Source: Streptosporangiales bacterium (GTDB taxonomy: Bacteria; Actinomycetota; Actinomycetes; Streptosporangiales; WHST01). Taken from it: DNA of 64,000 bases. The notes beneath the pieces are model-generated. The model ran no database searches, had not been told where the DNA came from, and saw only the letters and a list, made by a program, of their open reading frames with translations. Both the position numbers and the translations under genes were made by a program. This document shows, in pieces, positions 15,576 through 24,332 of this stretch (positions within the stretch are counted from its first letter, which is position 1; each line of letters begins with the position of its first letter). The DNA lies in assembly GCA_009379825.1 (NCBI GenBank), contig WHTA01000004.1, forward strand, positions 28,683 to 92,682, given 5' to 3'.

Positions 15576-17662
15576 GCGGCGCGGTAGCTACGCACTGCCC
15601 GTACTGTGCGCTGCAGTGCGCGATGGCGCTCGGTCCGGTCAATGGCGATCGGGCCGAGTCCGCACGCCTGACGGTGACGCCGCTGGACTTCCCGACCAAC
15701 CGCGGTGGGCTGTGCCAGAAGGGCTGGTCGGCGGCGGCGATGCTCACCGTGGCCGACCGGTTGAAGGCGCCGCTCGCCCGCGAGCACAGGTCCGCACCGC
15801 TGCGCCCGGTGAGCTGGACGCACGCGCTCGACCTGGTGGCGAACCGGCTCGCGGCGCTACGCGCCGAGCACGGGCCGGACGCCGTGGGGGTGTTCGGCGG
15901 CGGCGGCCTCACCAACGAGAAGGCGTACCAGCTCGGCAAGTTCGCGCGGGTCGCGCTTGGCACGTCGCAGATCGACTACAACGGACGGTTCTGCATGTCG
16001 TCGGCCGCCGCGGCCGGTATAGCGGCGTTCGGCCTGGACCGCGGGCTGCCGTTCCCCGTCACCGACCTGGACGTCGCGGACGTCGTACTGCTCGCCGGGA
16101 CCAACCCGGCGGAGACCATGCCGCCGCTGATGGGGCACCTGCGTGCCGCCCGGCCGGTGGTCGTCGACCCGAGGCGCACGCGGACGGCCGAGCTGGCGCT
16201 CGCGGCCGGCGGGCTGCACCTGCAGCCGGTGCCGGGCACCGACCTCGCGCTCGCGCTGGGGCTGCTGCACGCCGTGGTGGCCGAGGGCCGGCACGACCGC
16301 GCCTACCTGGCCGAACGCACGACCGGGTTCGCGGACGCCTGGCAGCTGGCGGCGCAGTGGTGGCCGGAACGCGCGGAGCGGGTCACCGGGGTGGCCGCGC
16401 ACGACATCCGCGAGGTCGCGCGGCTGCTCGCCGGCGCGGCGCGTGCGTACGTGCTCACCGGACGCGGCAGCGAGCAGCACGCGAACGGCACCGACACGGT
16501 GACCGGCTGGATCAACCTGGCGCTGGCCCTCGGCCTGCCAGGACGGGTCGGGTCCGGCTACGGCTGCCTCACCGGGCAGGGCAACGGGCAGGGCGGCAGG
16601 GAGCACGGGCAGAAGGCCGACCAGCTGCCCGGCTACCGCAAGATCGCCGACCCGCAGGCCCGCGAGCACGTCGCGGGCATCTGGGGCGTCGACCCCGCGA
16701 CGCTGCCAGGACCCGGGCGCAGCGCGTACGAGCTGCTGCTCTCGCTCGGCCGCGCCGGCGGGCCGCGTGCGCTGCTGGTGTTCGGCTCCAACCCGGTGGT
16801 CTCCGCGCCTGACGCCACCGCGGTCGCCGAGCGGTTGGCCGCGCTCGACCTGCTGGTGGTGGCTGACTTCGTGCCGTCGGAGACGGCCGAGCTGGCCGAC
16901 GTCGTGCTGCCGGTGACGCAGTGGGCGGAGGAGGACGGCACGATGACCAACCTGGAGGGCCGGGTGCTGCGCCGGCGGCGCGCGACCGCTCCGCCACCCG
17001 GCGTGCGCACGGACCTCGAGGTGTTGCACGAGCTGGCCGTACGCCTCGGGCAGCCGGCCGACCGGTTCCCCGCCGACCCGGAGACGGTCTTCGCCGAGCT
17101 CGGCGAGGCGTCCGCCGGTGGCGTCGCCGACTACTCCGGCGTCGACTACGCGCGGCTGGACGCGGGCGCCGCCGTGCACTGGCCGTGCGCCGACGAGGAC
17201 GACACACCGCGGCTGTTCCTCGACGGTTTCGCGCACCAGGACGGGAGGGCGCGGCTGCTGCCCGTCGACCACTGCGACCCGGCGGAGACGCCGGACGCCG
17301 GCTACCCGCTGCGTGCCACCACCGGGCGGATCCTGCAGCACTACCAGTCGGGCGCGCAGACCCGCAGGGTCGCCGAGCTGACCGACGACGTCGACGAGTC
17401 GTTCGTCGAGGTGCACCCGGACACGGCGGCGCGTGCCGGCCTCGCCGACGGTGTCCGCGCGCACGTCGTCTCGCGGCGCGGCGCCGCCGTGGCTCGCGTG
17501 CGATGCGTGCCGCACCTGCGCCTTGACACGGTCTTCCTGCCCTTCCACTTCGGCGGCGAACAGGCGGCGAACGGCATCACGAACACCGCGCTCGACCCGA
17601 CCAGCCGGATGCCGGAGTTCAAGGTGTGCGCGGTGCGACTGGAGGCAGTCCATGAGCAGTGA
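15572..17662 (+). CDS. Assimilatory nitrate reductase, molybdopterin catalytic subunit
   Basis: A 696-residue molybdopterin oxidoreductase that reduces nitrate to nitrite in the cytoplasm. A [4Fe-4S] motif Cys9-x2-Cys12-x3-Cys16-x31-Cys48 (HCPYCALQC and GLCQKG) opens the protein. The molybdopterin-binding segments include FGGGGLTNEKAYQLGKFAR and CLTGQGNGQGGREHGQKADQ, and the C-terminal molydopterin-binding domain begins around YPLRATTGRILQHYQSGAQT. The start is TTG at 15572, chosen because it overlaps the narK stop and places the cysteine motif at the N-terminus. Electrons are probably supplied by the next gene product. Confidence 0.9.
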   Translation: MSGAVATHCPYCALQCAMALGPVNGDRAESARLTVTPLDFPTNRGGLCQKGWSAAAMLTVADRLKAPLAREHRSAPLRPVSWTHALDLVANRLAALRAEHGPDAVGVFGGGGLTNEKAYQLGKFARVALGTSQIDYNGRFCMSSAAAAGIAAFGLDRGLPFPVTDLDVADVVLLAGTNPAETMPPLMGHLRAARPVVVDPRRTRTAELALAAGGLHLQPVPGTDLALALGLLHAVVAEGRHDRAYLAERTTGFADAWQLAAQWWPERAERVTGVAAHDIREVARLLAGAARAYVLTGRGSEQHANGTDTVTGWINLALALGLPGRVGSGYGCLTGQGNGQGGREHGQKADQLPGYRKIADPQAREHVAGIWGVDPATLPGPGRSAYELLLSLGRAGGPRALLVFGSNPVVSAPDATAVAERLAALDLLVVADFVPSETAELADVVLPVTQWAEEDGTMTNLEGRVLRRRRATAPPPGVRTDLEVLHELAVRLGQPADRFPADPETVFAELGEASAGGVADYSGVDYARLDAGAAVHWPCADEDDTPRLFLDGFAHQDGRARLLPVDHCDPAETPDAGYPLRATTGRILQHYQSGAQTRRVAELTDDVDESFVEVHPDTAARAGLADGVRAHVVSRRGAAVARVRCVPHLRLDTVFLPFHFGGEQAANGITNTALDPTSRMPEFKVCAVRLEAVHEQ

Positions 17663-19106
17663 TCCCCGACGGGTGGCCGTCGTTGGCTACGGCATGGCGG
17701 GCGCGCGGTTCGCCGAGGAGGTGCGCCGGCACGACCCGGACGCGCGCCGGGTGCAGCTGACCGTCTTCGGCGCAGAGCCGCACCGGGCGTACAACCGGGT
17801 GCTGCTTTCTGCGGCGCTCGCCGGTGGCCTGGACCCGGACGACCTCTACCTGCACGGGCCCGACTGGGCGCTGCGGCACCAGGTGGACGTGCGCTGCAAC
17901 GTGGGCGTGCGCGCCGTAGAACCCGCGGGCCGGCACCTGGTGCTGGACGACGGCACGGTGGTCGGCTACGACGACCTGGTGCTCGCCACCGGCAGCCAGC
18001 CGTGGCTGCCGCCGGTCGACGGGCTCACCACGGCGTACGGCGAGCTGGCCGGCGGCGTCACCGCCTTCCGCGACCTGGACGACTGCCGCGCCTTGCGCGC
18101 CGCGGCCGGCCAGGGCCGGACGTACGCGGTGCTCGGAGGTGGGCTGCTCGGCCTCGAGGCCGCGCGCGGGTTGGCCGCAAGCGGCGCCGACGTGACGGTC
18201 GTGCACCCGGTCGGACACCTGATGGAACGCCAGCTCGACGTCACCGCAGGGCGGCTGCTGCACGACCAGCTCACCGGGCTCGGCGTGCAGGTGCGGCTGA
18301 GCGTCACGGCGACCGGATGGTTGCCCGGCCACGGCCTGGAGCTCTCCGACGGCAGCTGGCTGGGCGCCGACAGCGTGGTCGTGTCGGCGGGCGTGCGAGC
18401 CCGTACCAGCCTCGCGCGGCGGGCGCGGCTGGCCGTCGAGCGGGGCGTCGTGGTGGACGACCGGTTGACGACGTCCGACCCGCACATCCACGCGATCGGC
18501 GACTGCGCGCAGCACCGCGGCGAGACCGGCGCGCTCGTCCAGCCGGCGTGGGAGCAGGCTGCCGTGCTCGCCGCCAGGCTGACCGGCGCCGACCCGGCCG
18601 CTACGTACGAGGGCACGCCTGTCGTCACCCGGCTGAAGGCCAGCAACCTCGACCTCACCAGCCTCGGCGAGGCACACGCCGACAACGACGAGCACACCGA
18701 GGCCGTGCGGTTGGAGGACCCGCGGCGCGGGCGCTACGGCAAGCTCGTGCTGCGCGAGGACCGCGTCGTCGGCGCCATCATGCTCGGCCTGCCGGACGCC
18801 GCGGCGAACATCGTGCGGCTGTACGACGCCGGCGACCCGGCACCCGCCGACCGGATGGCGCTGTTGCTCGGCCGGGCGATGCCGGCCGAGGTGGCGCCCG
18901 CGCTGCCCGCGCCGAAAGAGGTGGTGTGCCACTGCAACACGGTCACCATGGGCCGGCTCACCGAGGCCTGGCAGGCCGGCGCGTGCACGACCGCCGACCT
19001 CACGACGGCGACCAGGGCGACCACCGGCTGCGGCGGCTGCCGCTCCCAGGTGGAGGCGATCACCGTCGCACTCGAGGAGGCCGAGCGGAAGGAGGCTGCC
19101 GCATGA
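17652..19106 (+). CDS. FAD/NAD(P)-dependent oxidoreductase with C-terminal BFD [2Fe-2S] domain (nitrate reductase electron-transfer subunit)
   Basis: A 484-residue protein with two dinucleotide-binding folds (VAVVGYGMAGARFAEEVR near the start; YAVLGGGLLGLEAARGL near residue 155) and a C-terminal bacterioferritin-associated-ferredoxin-like cluster, CHCNTV then TGCGGC. It resembles the N-terminal half of NirB and is the usual electron donor (NasB-like) for assimilatory nitrate reductase in actinomycetes. The ATG at 17652 has GGAGG just upstream and overlaps the previous stop by 11 nt; its stop overlaps the nirB start (ATGA). Confidence 0.88.
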   Translation: MSSDPRRVAVVGYGMAGARFAEEVRRHDPDARRVQLTVFGAEPHRAYNRVLLSAALAGGLDPDDLYLHGPDWALRHQVDVRCNVGVRAVEPAGRHLVLDDGTVVGYDDLVLATGSQPWLPPVDGLTTAYGELAGGVTAFRDLDDCRALRAAAGQGRTYAVLGGGLLGLEAARGLAASGADVTVVHPVGHLMERQLDVTAGRLLHDQLTGLGVQVRLSVTATGWLPGHGLELSDGSWLGADSVVVSAGVRARTSLARRARLAVERGVVVDDRLTTSDPHIHAIGDCAQHRGETGALVQPAWEQAAVLAARLTGADPAATYEGTPVVTRLKASNLDLTSLGEAHADNDEHTEAVRLEDPRRGRYGKLVLREDRVVGAIMLGLPDAAANIVRLYDAGDPAPADRMALLLGRAMPAEVAPALPAPKEVVCHCNTVTMGRLTEAWQAGACTTADLTTATRATTGCGGCRSQVEAITVALEEAERKEAAA

Positions 19107-21640
19107 AACAACTCGTTGTGATCGGGCAGGGGATGGTCGGCCACCGGTTGGTGGAGGCGCTGCGCGCACGGGACGAGGCGGGCAGCTGGCAGGTCACCGC
19201 GCTCGCCGAGGAGCCGCGCCCCGCGTACGACCGGGTGGCGCTGTCGTCGTACTTCGACGGCAAGAGCGAGACGGACCTGCGGCTGCCGGCGTTCGACCCG
19301 GCCGACCCGCTCGTCGGCCTGCGGCTCGGCGACCCGGCCACCGCCATCGACCGGGCGAACCGCACGGTGACGACGGCGTCGGGCGCCGTACACGGCTACG
19401 ACGCGCTGGTGCTGGCCACCGGGTCGCGGCCGTTCGTACCGCCGGTGGACGGCGCGGACACCGAAGGGTGCTTCGTCTACCGCACCATCGACGACCTGGA
19501 CGCCATCCAAGCCGCGGCCGACGGCGCGCGCCGCGGCGTGGTGGTCGGCGGCGGGCTGCTCGGCCTGGAGGCGGCGAACGCGCTGGTCGCGCTCGGCCTG
19601 GAGACGCACGTGGTGGAGTTCGCGTCGCGGCTGATGCCGATGCAGGTGGACGAGGGCGGCGGTGCGCTGCTCGGCCGGATAGTCACCGAGCTGGGCGTCA
19701 CCGTGCACTGCGACCGCGCCGGCAAGGCGATCCAGCCCGGCGCGGACGGCCGGGTGCGGCAGCTCGTAATGTCCGACGGCACCGAGCTCTCCACCGACCT
19801 GGTCGTCTTCTCCGCCGGCGTGCGGCCGCGCGACGAGCTGGCCGCCGCGGCCGGTCTGCCGCTCGGTGACCGCGGCGGGGTCGTCGTCGACGGTGGCTGC
19901 GGCACTGCGGACCCGTCCATCTACGCGGTCGGCGAGTGCGCCGCCGTGGACGGCCGCACGTACGGTCTGGTCGCGCCCGGCTACGCGATGGCCGAGGTGG
20001 TCGTCGACCGGCTGCTCGGCGGCGCGGCCGAGTTCCCCGGCGCGGACACGGCCACCAAGCTCAAGCTGCTCGGCGTGGACGTGGCCAGCTTCGGCGACGC
20101 GCACGCACGCGAGCAGGACGCGCTCGAGGTCGTGCTGAACGACCCGGTGGCGGGTACGTACGCGAAGCTCGTGGTCTCCGACGACGCCCGTACGCTGCTC
20201 GGCGGCGTGCTGGTCGGGGACGCGTCGCAGTACGCGACGCTGCGGCCGCTTGTGGGTTCGGCGCTGCCTGCCGACCCGGCCGCGCTGATCGCCCCCGCCG
20301 GCGGCCAGCCCGCCGGCAGCGGCATCGCCGCGTTGCCGGACGAGGCCCAGATCTGCTCGTGCAACGCGGTGACCAAGGGAGACATCCTCACCGCCGTCGG
20401 CGAGCACGAGTGCACCGACGTGCCGTCGATCAAGGCCTGCACGCGCGCCGGCACCAGCTGCGGCAGCTGCGTCCCTGCGCTCGGCCAGCTGCTCGACCAC
20501 GCGGGCGTCGAGACGTCCAGGGCGCTGTGTGAGCACTTCGACTACTCGCGGGCTGAGCTGTTCGAGATCGTCGCGGTCACCGGGCACACCACGTTCTCCG
20601 GGCTGGTCGAGGCGTACGGGCGGGGTCGCGGCTGCGACATCTGCAAGCCCGCCGTCGCGTCCATCCTCGCCTCGCAGGGCAACGGGCACATCCTCGCCGG
20701 CGAGCAGGCCGCGCTGCAGGACACCAACGACCACTTCCTCGCCAACCTGCAGCGCAACGGCACGTACTCGGTGGTGCCGCGAATACCGGGCGGCGAGATC
20801 AGGCCGGAGCAGCTCCTCGTGATCGCGCAGGTGGCGCAGGACTTCGGCCTGTACACGAAGATCACCGGCGGCCAGCGCATCGACATGTTCGGTGCGCGGG
20901 TGGAGCAGCTGCCGGAGATCTGGCGCCGGCTGGTGGACGCGGGCTTCGAGTCCGGGCACGCGTACGGCAAGGCGTTGCGAACGGTGAAGTCCTGCGTCGG
21001 CTCCACCTGGTGCAGGTACGGCGTGCAGGACTCCGTGACCATGGCCATCGACCTGGAGCTGCGCTACCGGGGCCTGCGCGCGCCGCACAAGATCAAGCTC
21101 GGTGTCTCCGGGTGTGCGCGGGAGTGCGCGGAGGCCCAGTCGAAGGACGTCGGCGTGATCGCCACCGAGAACGGCTGGAACCTGTACGTCGGCGGCAACG
21201 GCGGCTTCCGCCCCAGGCACGCCGACCTGTTCGCGCACGACCTCGACTACGAGACGCTGGTCACGTACATCGACCGCTTCCTCATGCTGTACGTCCGCAC
21301 GGCCGACCGGCTGCAACGCACGGCGAGCTGGATCGAGCAGCTGGACGGCGGCCTCGACCACCTGCGGGCCGTGATCGTCGACGACAGCCTGGGCATATGT
21401 GCCGATCTGGACGCGGCCATGCAGCGCCACGTAGCCTCGTACGAAGACGAGTGGCGTGCGGTGCTTGACGACCCGGAGAAACTGACCCGGTTCGTGTCGT
21501 TCGTGAACGCGCCGCACGAGCCCGACCCGTCGATCGAGTTCAGCGTCGAACGCGACCAGCGCATTCCGACTCGCGTACCCGTGGACCTCGGCGTACCCGA
21601 CGTACCTCGCGGATCTCAGCCGGTCTCTCCACGGAGGTGA
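19103..21640 (+). CDS. nirB: Assimilatory NAD(P)H nitrite reductase, large subunit
   Basis: An 845-residue protein that reduces nitrite to ammonium. Domains in order: FAD/NAD(P) oxidoreductase (VVIGQGMVGHRLVEAL; VVVGGGLLGLEAANAL), a BFD [2Fe-2S] region (ICSCNAV, then AGTSCGSC) and a nitrite/sulfite reductase domain. The siroheme/[4Fe-4S] ligands are Cys631-x5-Cys637 (SCVGSTWCRYG) and Cys671-x3-Cys675 (GCARECAE). The ATG at 19103 has AAGGAGG 7 nt upstream and overlaps the previous stop. All key cysteines are present and the length is normal. Confidence 0.95.
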   Translation: MKQLVVIGQGMVGHRLVEALRARDEAGSWQVTALAEEPRPAYDRVALSSYFDGKSETDLRLPAFDPADPLVGLRLGDPATAIDRANRTVTTASGAVHGYDALVLATGSRPFVPPVDGADTEGCFVYRTIDDLDAIQAAADGARRGVVVGGGLLGLEAANALVALGLETHVVEFASRLMPMQVDEGGGALLGRIVTELGVTVHCDRAGKAIQPGADGRVRQLVMSDGTELSTDLVVFSAGVRPRDELAAAAGLPLGDRGGVVVDGGCGTADPSIYAVGECAAVDGRTYGLVAPGYAMAEVVVDRLLGGAAEFPGADTATKLKLLGVDVASFGDAHAREQDALEVVLNDPVAGTYAKLVVSDDARTLLGGVLVGDASQYATLRPLVGSALPADPAALIAPAGGQPAGSGIAALPDEAQICSCNAVTKGDILTAVGEHECTDVPSIKACTRAGTSCGSCVPALGQLLDHAGVETSRALCEHFDYSRAELFEIVAVTGHTTFSGLVEAYGRGRGCDICKPAVASILASQGNGHILAGEQAALQDTNDHFLANLQRNGTYSVVPRIPGGEIRPEQLLVIAQVAQDFGLYTKITGGQRIDMFGARVEQLPEIWRRLVDAGFESGHAYGKALRTVKSCVGSTWCRYGVQDSVTMAIDLELRYRGLRAPHKIKLGVSGCARECAEAQSKDVGVIATENGWNLYVGGNGGFRPRHADLFAHDLDYETLVTYIDRFLMLYVRTADRLQRTASWIEQLDGGLDHLRAVIVDDSLGICADLDAAMQRHVASYEDEWRAVLDDPEKLTRFVSFVNAPHEPDPSIEFSVERDQRIPTRVPVDLGVPDVPRGSQPVSPRR

Positions 21641-21645
21641 ACGAC

Positions 21646-22020
21646 ATGACGGTGATGATCGAACGGCGGCAGTGGACTACCGGCTGCGCGCTGACACAGC
21701 TGCAGCCGGAGCGCGGTGTCGCGGTGTTGCTGCCCGACGGCAGCCAGGCCGCGGTGTTCCGCACTCACGACGGCACCGTGTACGCCCTCGACAACGTCGA
21801 CCCCGCGTGCGGGGCGGCGGTGCTGTCCCGCGGCATCGTCGGTGACCGCGGCGGCGTGCCGACGGTCACGTCGCCCATGCTCAAGCACGTGTACGAGCTG
21901 GCCAGCGGGCGTTGCCTCACCGACGACTCGCTGGCGGTGGACGTCGTTCCGGTCCGGGTGCGTGGCGACGAGGTGCAGGTGGCGTACGCTGGCGAGCGCG
22001 CTCTGCCGATGGCGGGATAG
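21646..22020 (+). CDS. nirD: Nitrite reductase small subunit
   Basis: A 124-residue Rieske-fold protein that pairs with NirB. As in other NirD subunits the CxH...CxxH iron-sulfur ligands of true Rieske proteins are absent: the region reads NVDPACGAAVLSRGIVGDRG and PMLKHVYELASGRCLTD. The ATG at 21646 is chosen because GGAGG at 21633-21637 is 8 nt upstream; a GTG at 21637 also opens the frame but lies inside that ribosome site. It starts 5 nt after the nirB stop. Confidence 0.92.
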   Translation: MTVMIERRQWTTGCALTQLQPERGVAVLLPDGSQAAVFRTHDGTVYALDNVDPACGAAVLSRGIVGDRGGVPTVTSPMLKHVYELASGRCLTDDSLAVDVVPVRVRGDEVQVAYAGERALPMAG

Positions 22021-22055
22021 CCGATGACCGGACCCGCCAGACGAGGAGGCCCGTG

Positions 22056-23222
22056 ATGACGAACCCTTCGGTATCCGTCGTCGAGCCGAGCGGTGCGGAC
22101 GAGCCCGGGCCCGAACCGCTGGCCGGGTTCAGCGTCGGCGTGACCGCGGCGCGGCGCGCGGAGGAGCTCGGCAACCTGCTGGAGCGGCGCGGCGCGACCG
22201 TGCTGCACGCGCCGGCGATCCGGATCGTGCCGCTTGCCGACGACACCGAGCTGCTCGCTGCGATCCGCGCCGTCGTCGCCGAGCCGCCTGACGTCGTGGT
22301 CGCCTCCACCGGCATCGGGTTCCGCGGCTGGGTGGAGGCGGCGGACGCGTGGGGGCTCACCGAGCCGCTGCTCGACGCGCTGCGCAGCGCCACCGTGCTG
22401 ACCCGTGGCCCGAAGGCGAAGGGGGCGGTACGGGCAGCCGGCATCACCGAGGCGTGGTCGCCGCCGTCCGAGTCGTCCACCGAGGTGCTCGACCACCTGC
22501 TCACCGACGGCGTGGACGGCAAGCGCATCGCCGTACAGCTGCACGGCGAGCCGCTGCCCGACTTCTGTGCTGCGCTGGAGCTGGCCGGCGCCGACGTCGT
22601 GACCGTCCCCGTATACCGCTGGGTCGGTCCGGTCGACACCGCGCCGCTTGACCGGATGGTGGACGCCGTGATCACCCGTGCGCTCGACGCCGTGACGTTC
22701 ACCAGCGCGCCGGCGGCGGCGAGCCTGCTCGCGCACGCGGACGCCGGCGGATGCGGCGAGCTGATGGTCGGCGCGCTGCGGCACGACGTGCTGGCGATGT
22801 GCGTCGGCCCGGTGACCGCAGGACCGTTGGAGGCCCGCGACATCCCCACCGTCTGGCCCGCTCGGGCCCGCATCGGGGCGATGGTGCGCCGGCTGGCCGA
22901 GGAGCTACCGGCCCGCGCGCGGTCGTTGCCTGTGGCCGGCCACACGGTGGAGCTACGCGGGCGTGCGGTCGTGCTTGACGGTGAGCTGAAGCCGTTGGCG
23001 CCGGCGTCGATCGCGCTGCTGCGCGAGCTGGCCCGCCGCCCCGGCGAGGTGGTGTCGCGTGCACGGCTGTTGACCGCCCTGCCCGGCGGTGGCGACGACG
23101 AGCACGCGGTGGAGATGGCCGTCGCCAGGTTGCGCTCGTCGCTTGGCGTCTCCGGCCTCGTGCAGACGATCGTGAAGCGCGGTTACCGGCTCGCCCTCGA
23201 ACCCGGCGACTGCGACGGCTGA
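22056..23222 (+). CDS. nnaR: NnaR-type regulator: HemD-like domain fused to an OmpR-type winged helix
   Basis: A 388-residue protein. Residues about 25-270 form a uroporphyrinogen-III-synthase-like domain (SVGVTAARRAEELGNLLERR; AVTFTSAPAAASLLAHA). The C-terminal 90 residues form an OmpR/PhoB winged helix (ALLRELARRPGEVVSRARLL; AVEMAVARLRSSLG; IVKRGYRL). This architecture at the end of a nitrate operon matches NnaR, a co-activator of nitrate/nitrite assimilation genes described in Streptomyces coelicolor. ATG 22056 is preferred since GAGGAGG ends 6 nt before it; a GTG codon sits directly before it. It probably acts with GlnR, so the operon encodes its own regulator. Confidence 0.88.
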   Translation: MTNPSVSVVEPSGADEPGPEPLAGFSVGVTAARRAEELGNLLERRGATVLHAPAIRIVPLADDTELLAAIRAVVAEPPDVVVASTGIGFRGWVEAADAWGLTEPLLDALRSATVLTRGPKAKGAVRAAGITEAWSPPSESSTEVLDHLLTDGVDGKRIAVQLHGEPLPDFCAALELAGADVVTVPVYRWVGPVDTAPLDRMVDAVITRALDAVTFTSAPAAASLLAHADAGGCGELMVGALRHDVLAMCVGPVTAGPLEARDIPTVWPARARIGAMVRRLAEELPARARSLPVAGHTVELRGRAVVLDGELKPLAPASIALLRELARRPGEVVSRARLLTALPGGGDDEHAVEMAVARLRSSLGVSGLVQTIVKRGYRLALEPGDCDG

Positions 23223-23230
23223 CCGCCGCC

Positions 23231-24268
23231 TCAACCGGGGAAGGCGATGGCGCGGGCCGGGTTGGTGACGGTGATCGCGGCGATCCCCGCGTCGTCGATC
23301 CCCTTCCGCCGCATCAGCGGCACCACGTGGTCGAGGATGTGCGCGAACCCCTCACCGCCGTACGTCGTCATGTTCGACTTGTGGCAGATGTCCTGCGACA
23401 CGAGCACCCGGTCGCCGTGGCCGTGCGCGACCAGGTCGACGATGTAGTCGACCCGGGTGGCGTCGTTGGGCATGTCGATCGGCGCGAGCGCGTAGTAGCT
23501 CGACTCCTGCCCGAACAGGTCGAACGCGACGTAGCAGCCGCGGTCGGCGATGGCTCTGATGTCCGCGGTGGAGAAGACCGTGCGCTCGATGTGGCTCATG
23601 ATCACCCGCGCCTGGTCGACGCCCTCCGCGGCGACGACGTCCAGCGCCTCGAGCGGTGACCGCGGGTCGCGACCTGGGTGGATCATCAGCGCCGCGCCGG
23701 TCTCGCGCTGTGCCGCGCACGCGGCACGCAGCACCTTCGCCTCGTCCGCGTGCAACGGATGGCTGAGCCCGATCTCGCCGATCACGCCGGACCGGATCCC
23801 CGTGTCGCCGACGCCGGTGCGTACGTCCGCGACGATCTCCGCGGTGAGCTCGTACTGCGTCGCCGTCGCGACGTCGGCAGGGTGGTAGTCGCGGAAGTAG
23901 AAGCCGGCGCCCATCACCACGTGCACGCCGCTGCGCCGGGCGATGTCCGCCAGCCCGTGCGGGTCGCGGCCGAGCCCGATGCTGGTGGCGTCCACGATCG
24001 TGCCGCCGCCTGCGGCTACGTACCTGGCCAGCTCCTCGACCGCCACGTCCCGGTCGAACAGCTGCAGGTCGGCGGAGGTATGGTGCCGCCGCACGTAGTA
24101 GTAGTTCTCCAACGTGATGGGCGCTTCGTCCAGCGCCCGCTCGGACGCCGTCGCGCGCTTGCTCCGCGGCCGGCGCAGGTCGATGAGCAGGTGCTCGTGC
24201 GGCTGGGTGTGGCCGAGCGCATCTGGGTCGACGTCGCCGAGAACGGTGCGGACGATGGGCTGCGGCAC
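23231..24268 (-). CDS. Phosphotriesterase-family metal hydrolase (PTE/PHP-like)
   Basis: A protein of about 345 residues with the TIM-barrel amidohydrolase layout of phosphotriesterase-related proteins: HTQPHEHLLIDL (first metal HxH), GVIGEIGLSHPL, MIHPGRDPRSPLEAL, IMSHIERTVFS and VLVSQDICHKS (terminal metal Asp). The family includes lactonases and phosphotriesterases, and the real substrate is usually a lactone. GTG at 24268 is preferred since AGGGA lies 7 nt upstream; GTG at 24295 is also in frame. It is convergent with nnaR and divergent from fumarylacetoacetase, with about 64 nt between the starts. Confidence 0.82.
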   Translation of the reverse strand: MPQPIVRTVLGDVDPDALGHTQPHEHLLIDLRRPRSKRATASERALDEAPITLENYYYVRRHHTSADLQLFDRDVAVEELARYVAAGGGTIVDATSIGLGRDPHGLADIARRSGVHVVMGAGFYFRDYHPADVATATQYELTAEIVADVRTGVGDTGIRSGVIGEIGLSHPLHADEAKVLRAACAAQRETGAALMIHPGRDPRSPLEALDVVAAEGVDQARVIMSHIERTVFSTADIRAIADRGCYVAFDLFGQESSYYALAPIDMPNDATRVDYIVDLVAHGHGDRVLVSQDICHKSNMTTYGGEGFAHILDHVVPLMRRKGIDDAGIAAITVTNPARAIAFPG

Positions 24269-24332
24269 AGGACCATCCCTATGACGGCCGGCCACCTGTG
24301 GTCAAGATCCGCGTACCGTGAGGCCGGTGAAG

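Noticed and set aside
18734..21517. A 927-codon antisense frame opposite nirB and its upstream partner
   Set aside because: Low-complexity Arg/Val/Gly/His composition without domains, opposite a gene with complete catalytic motifs.
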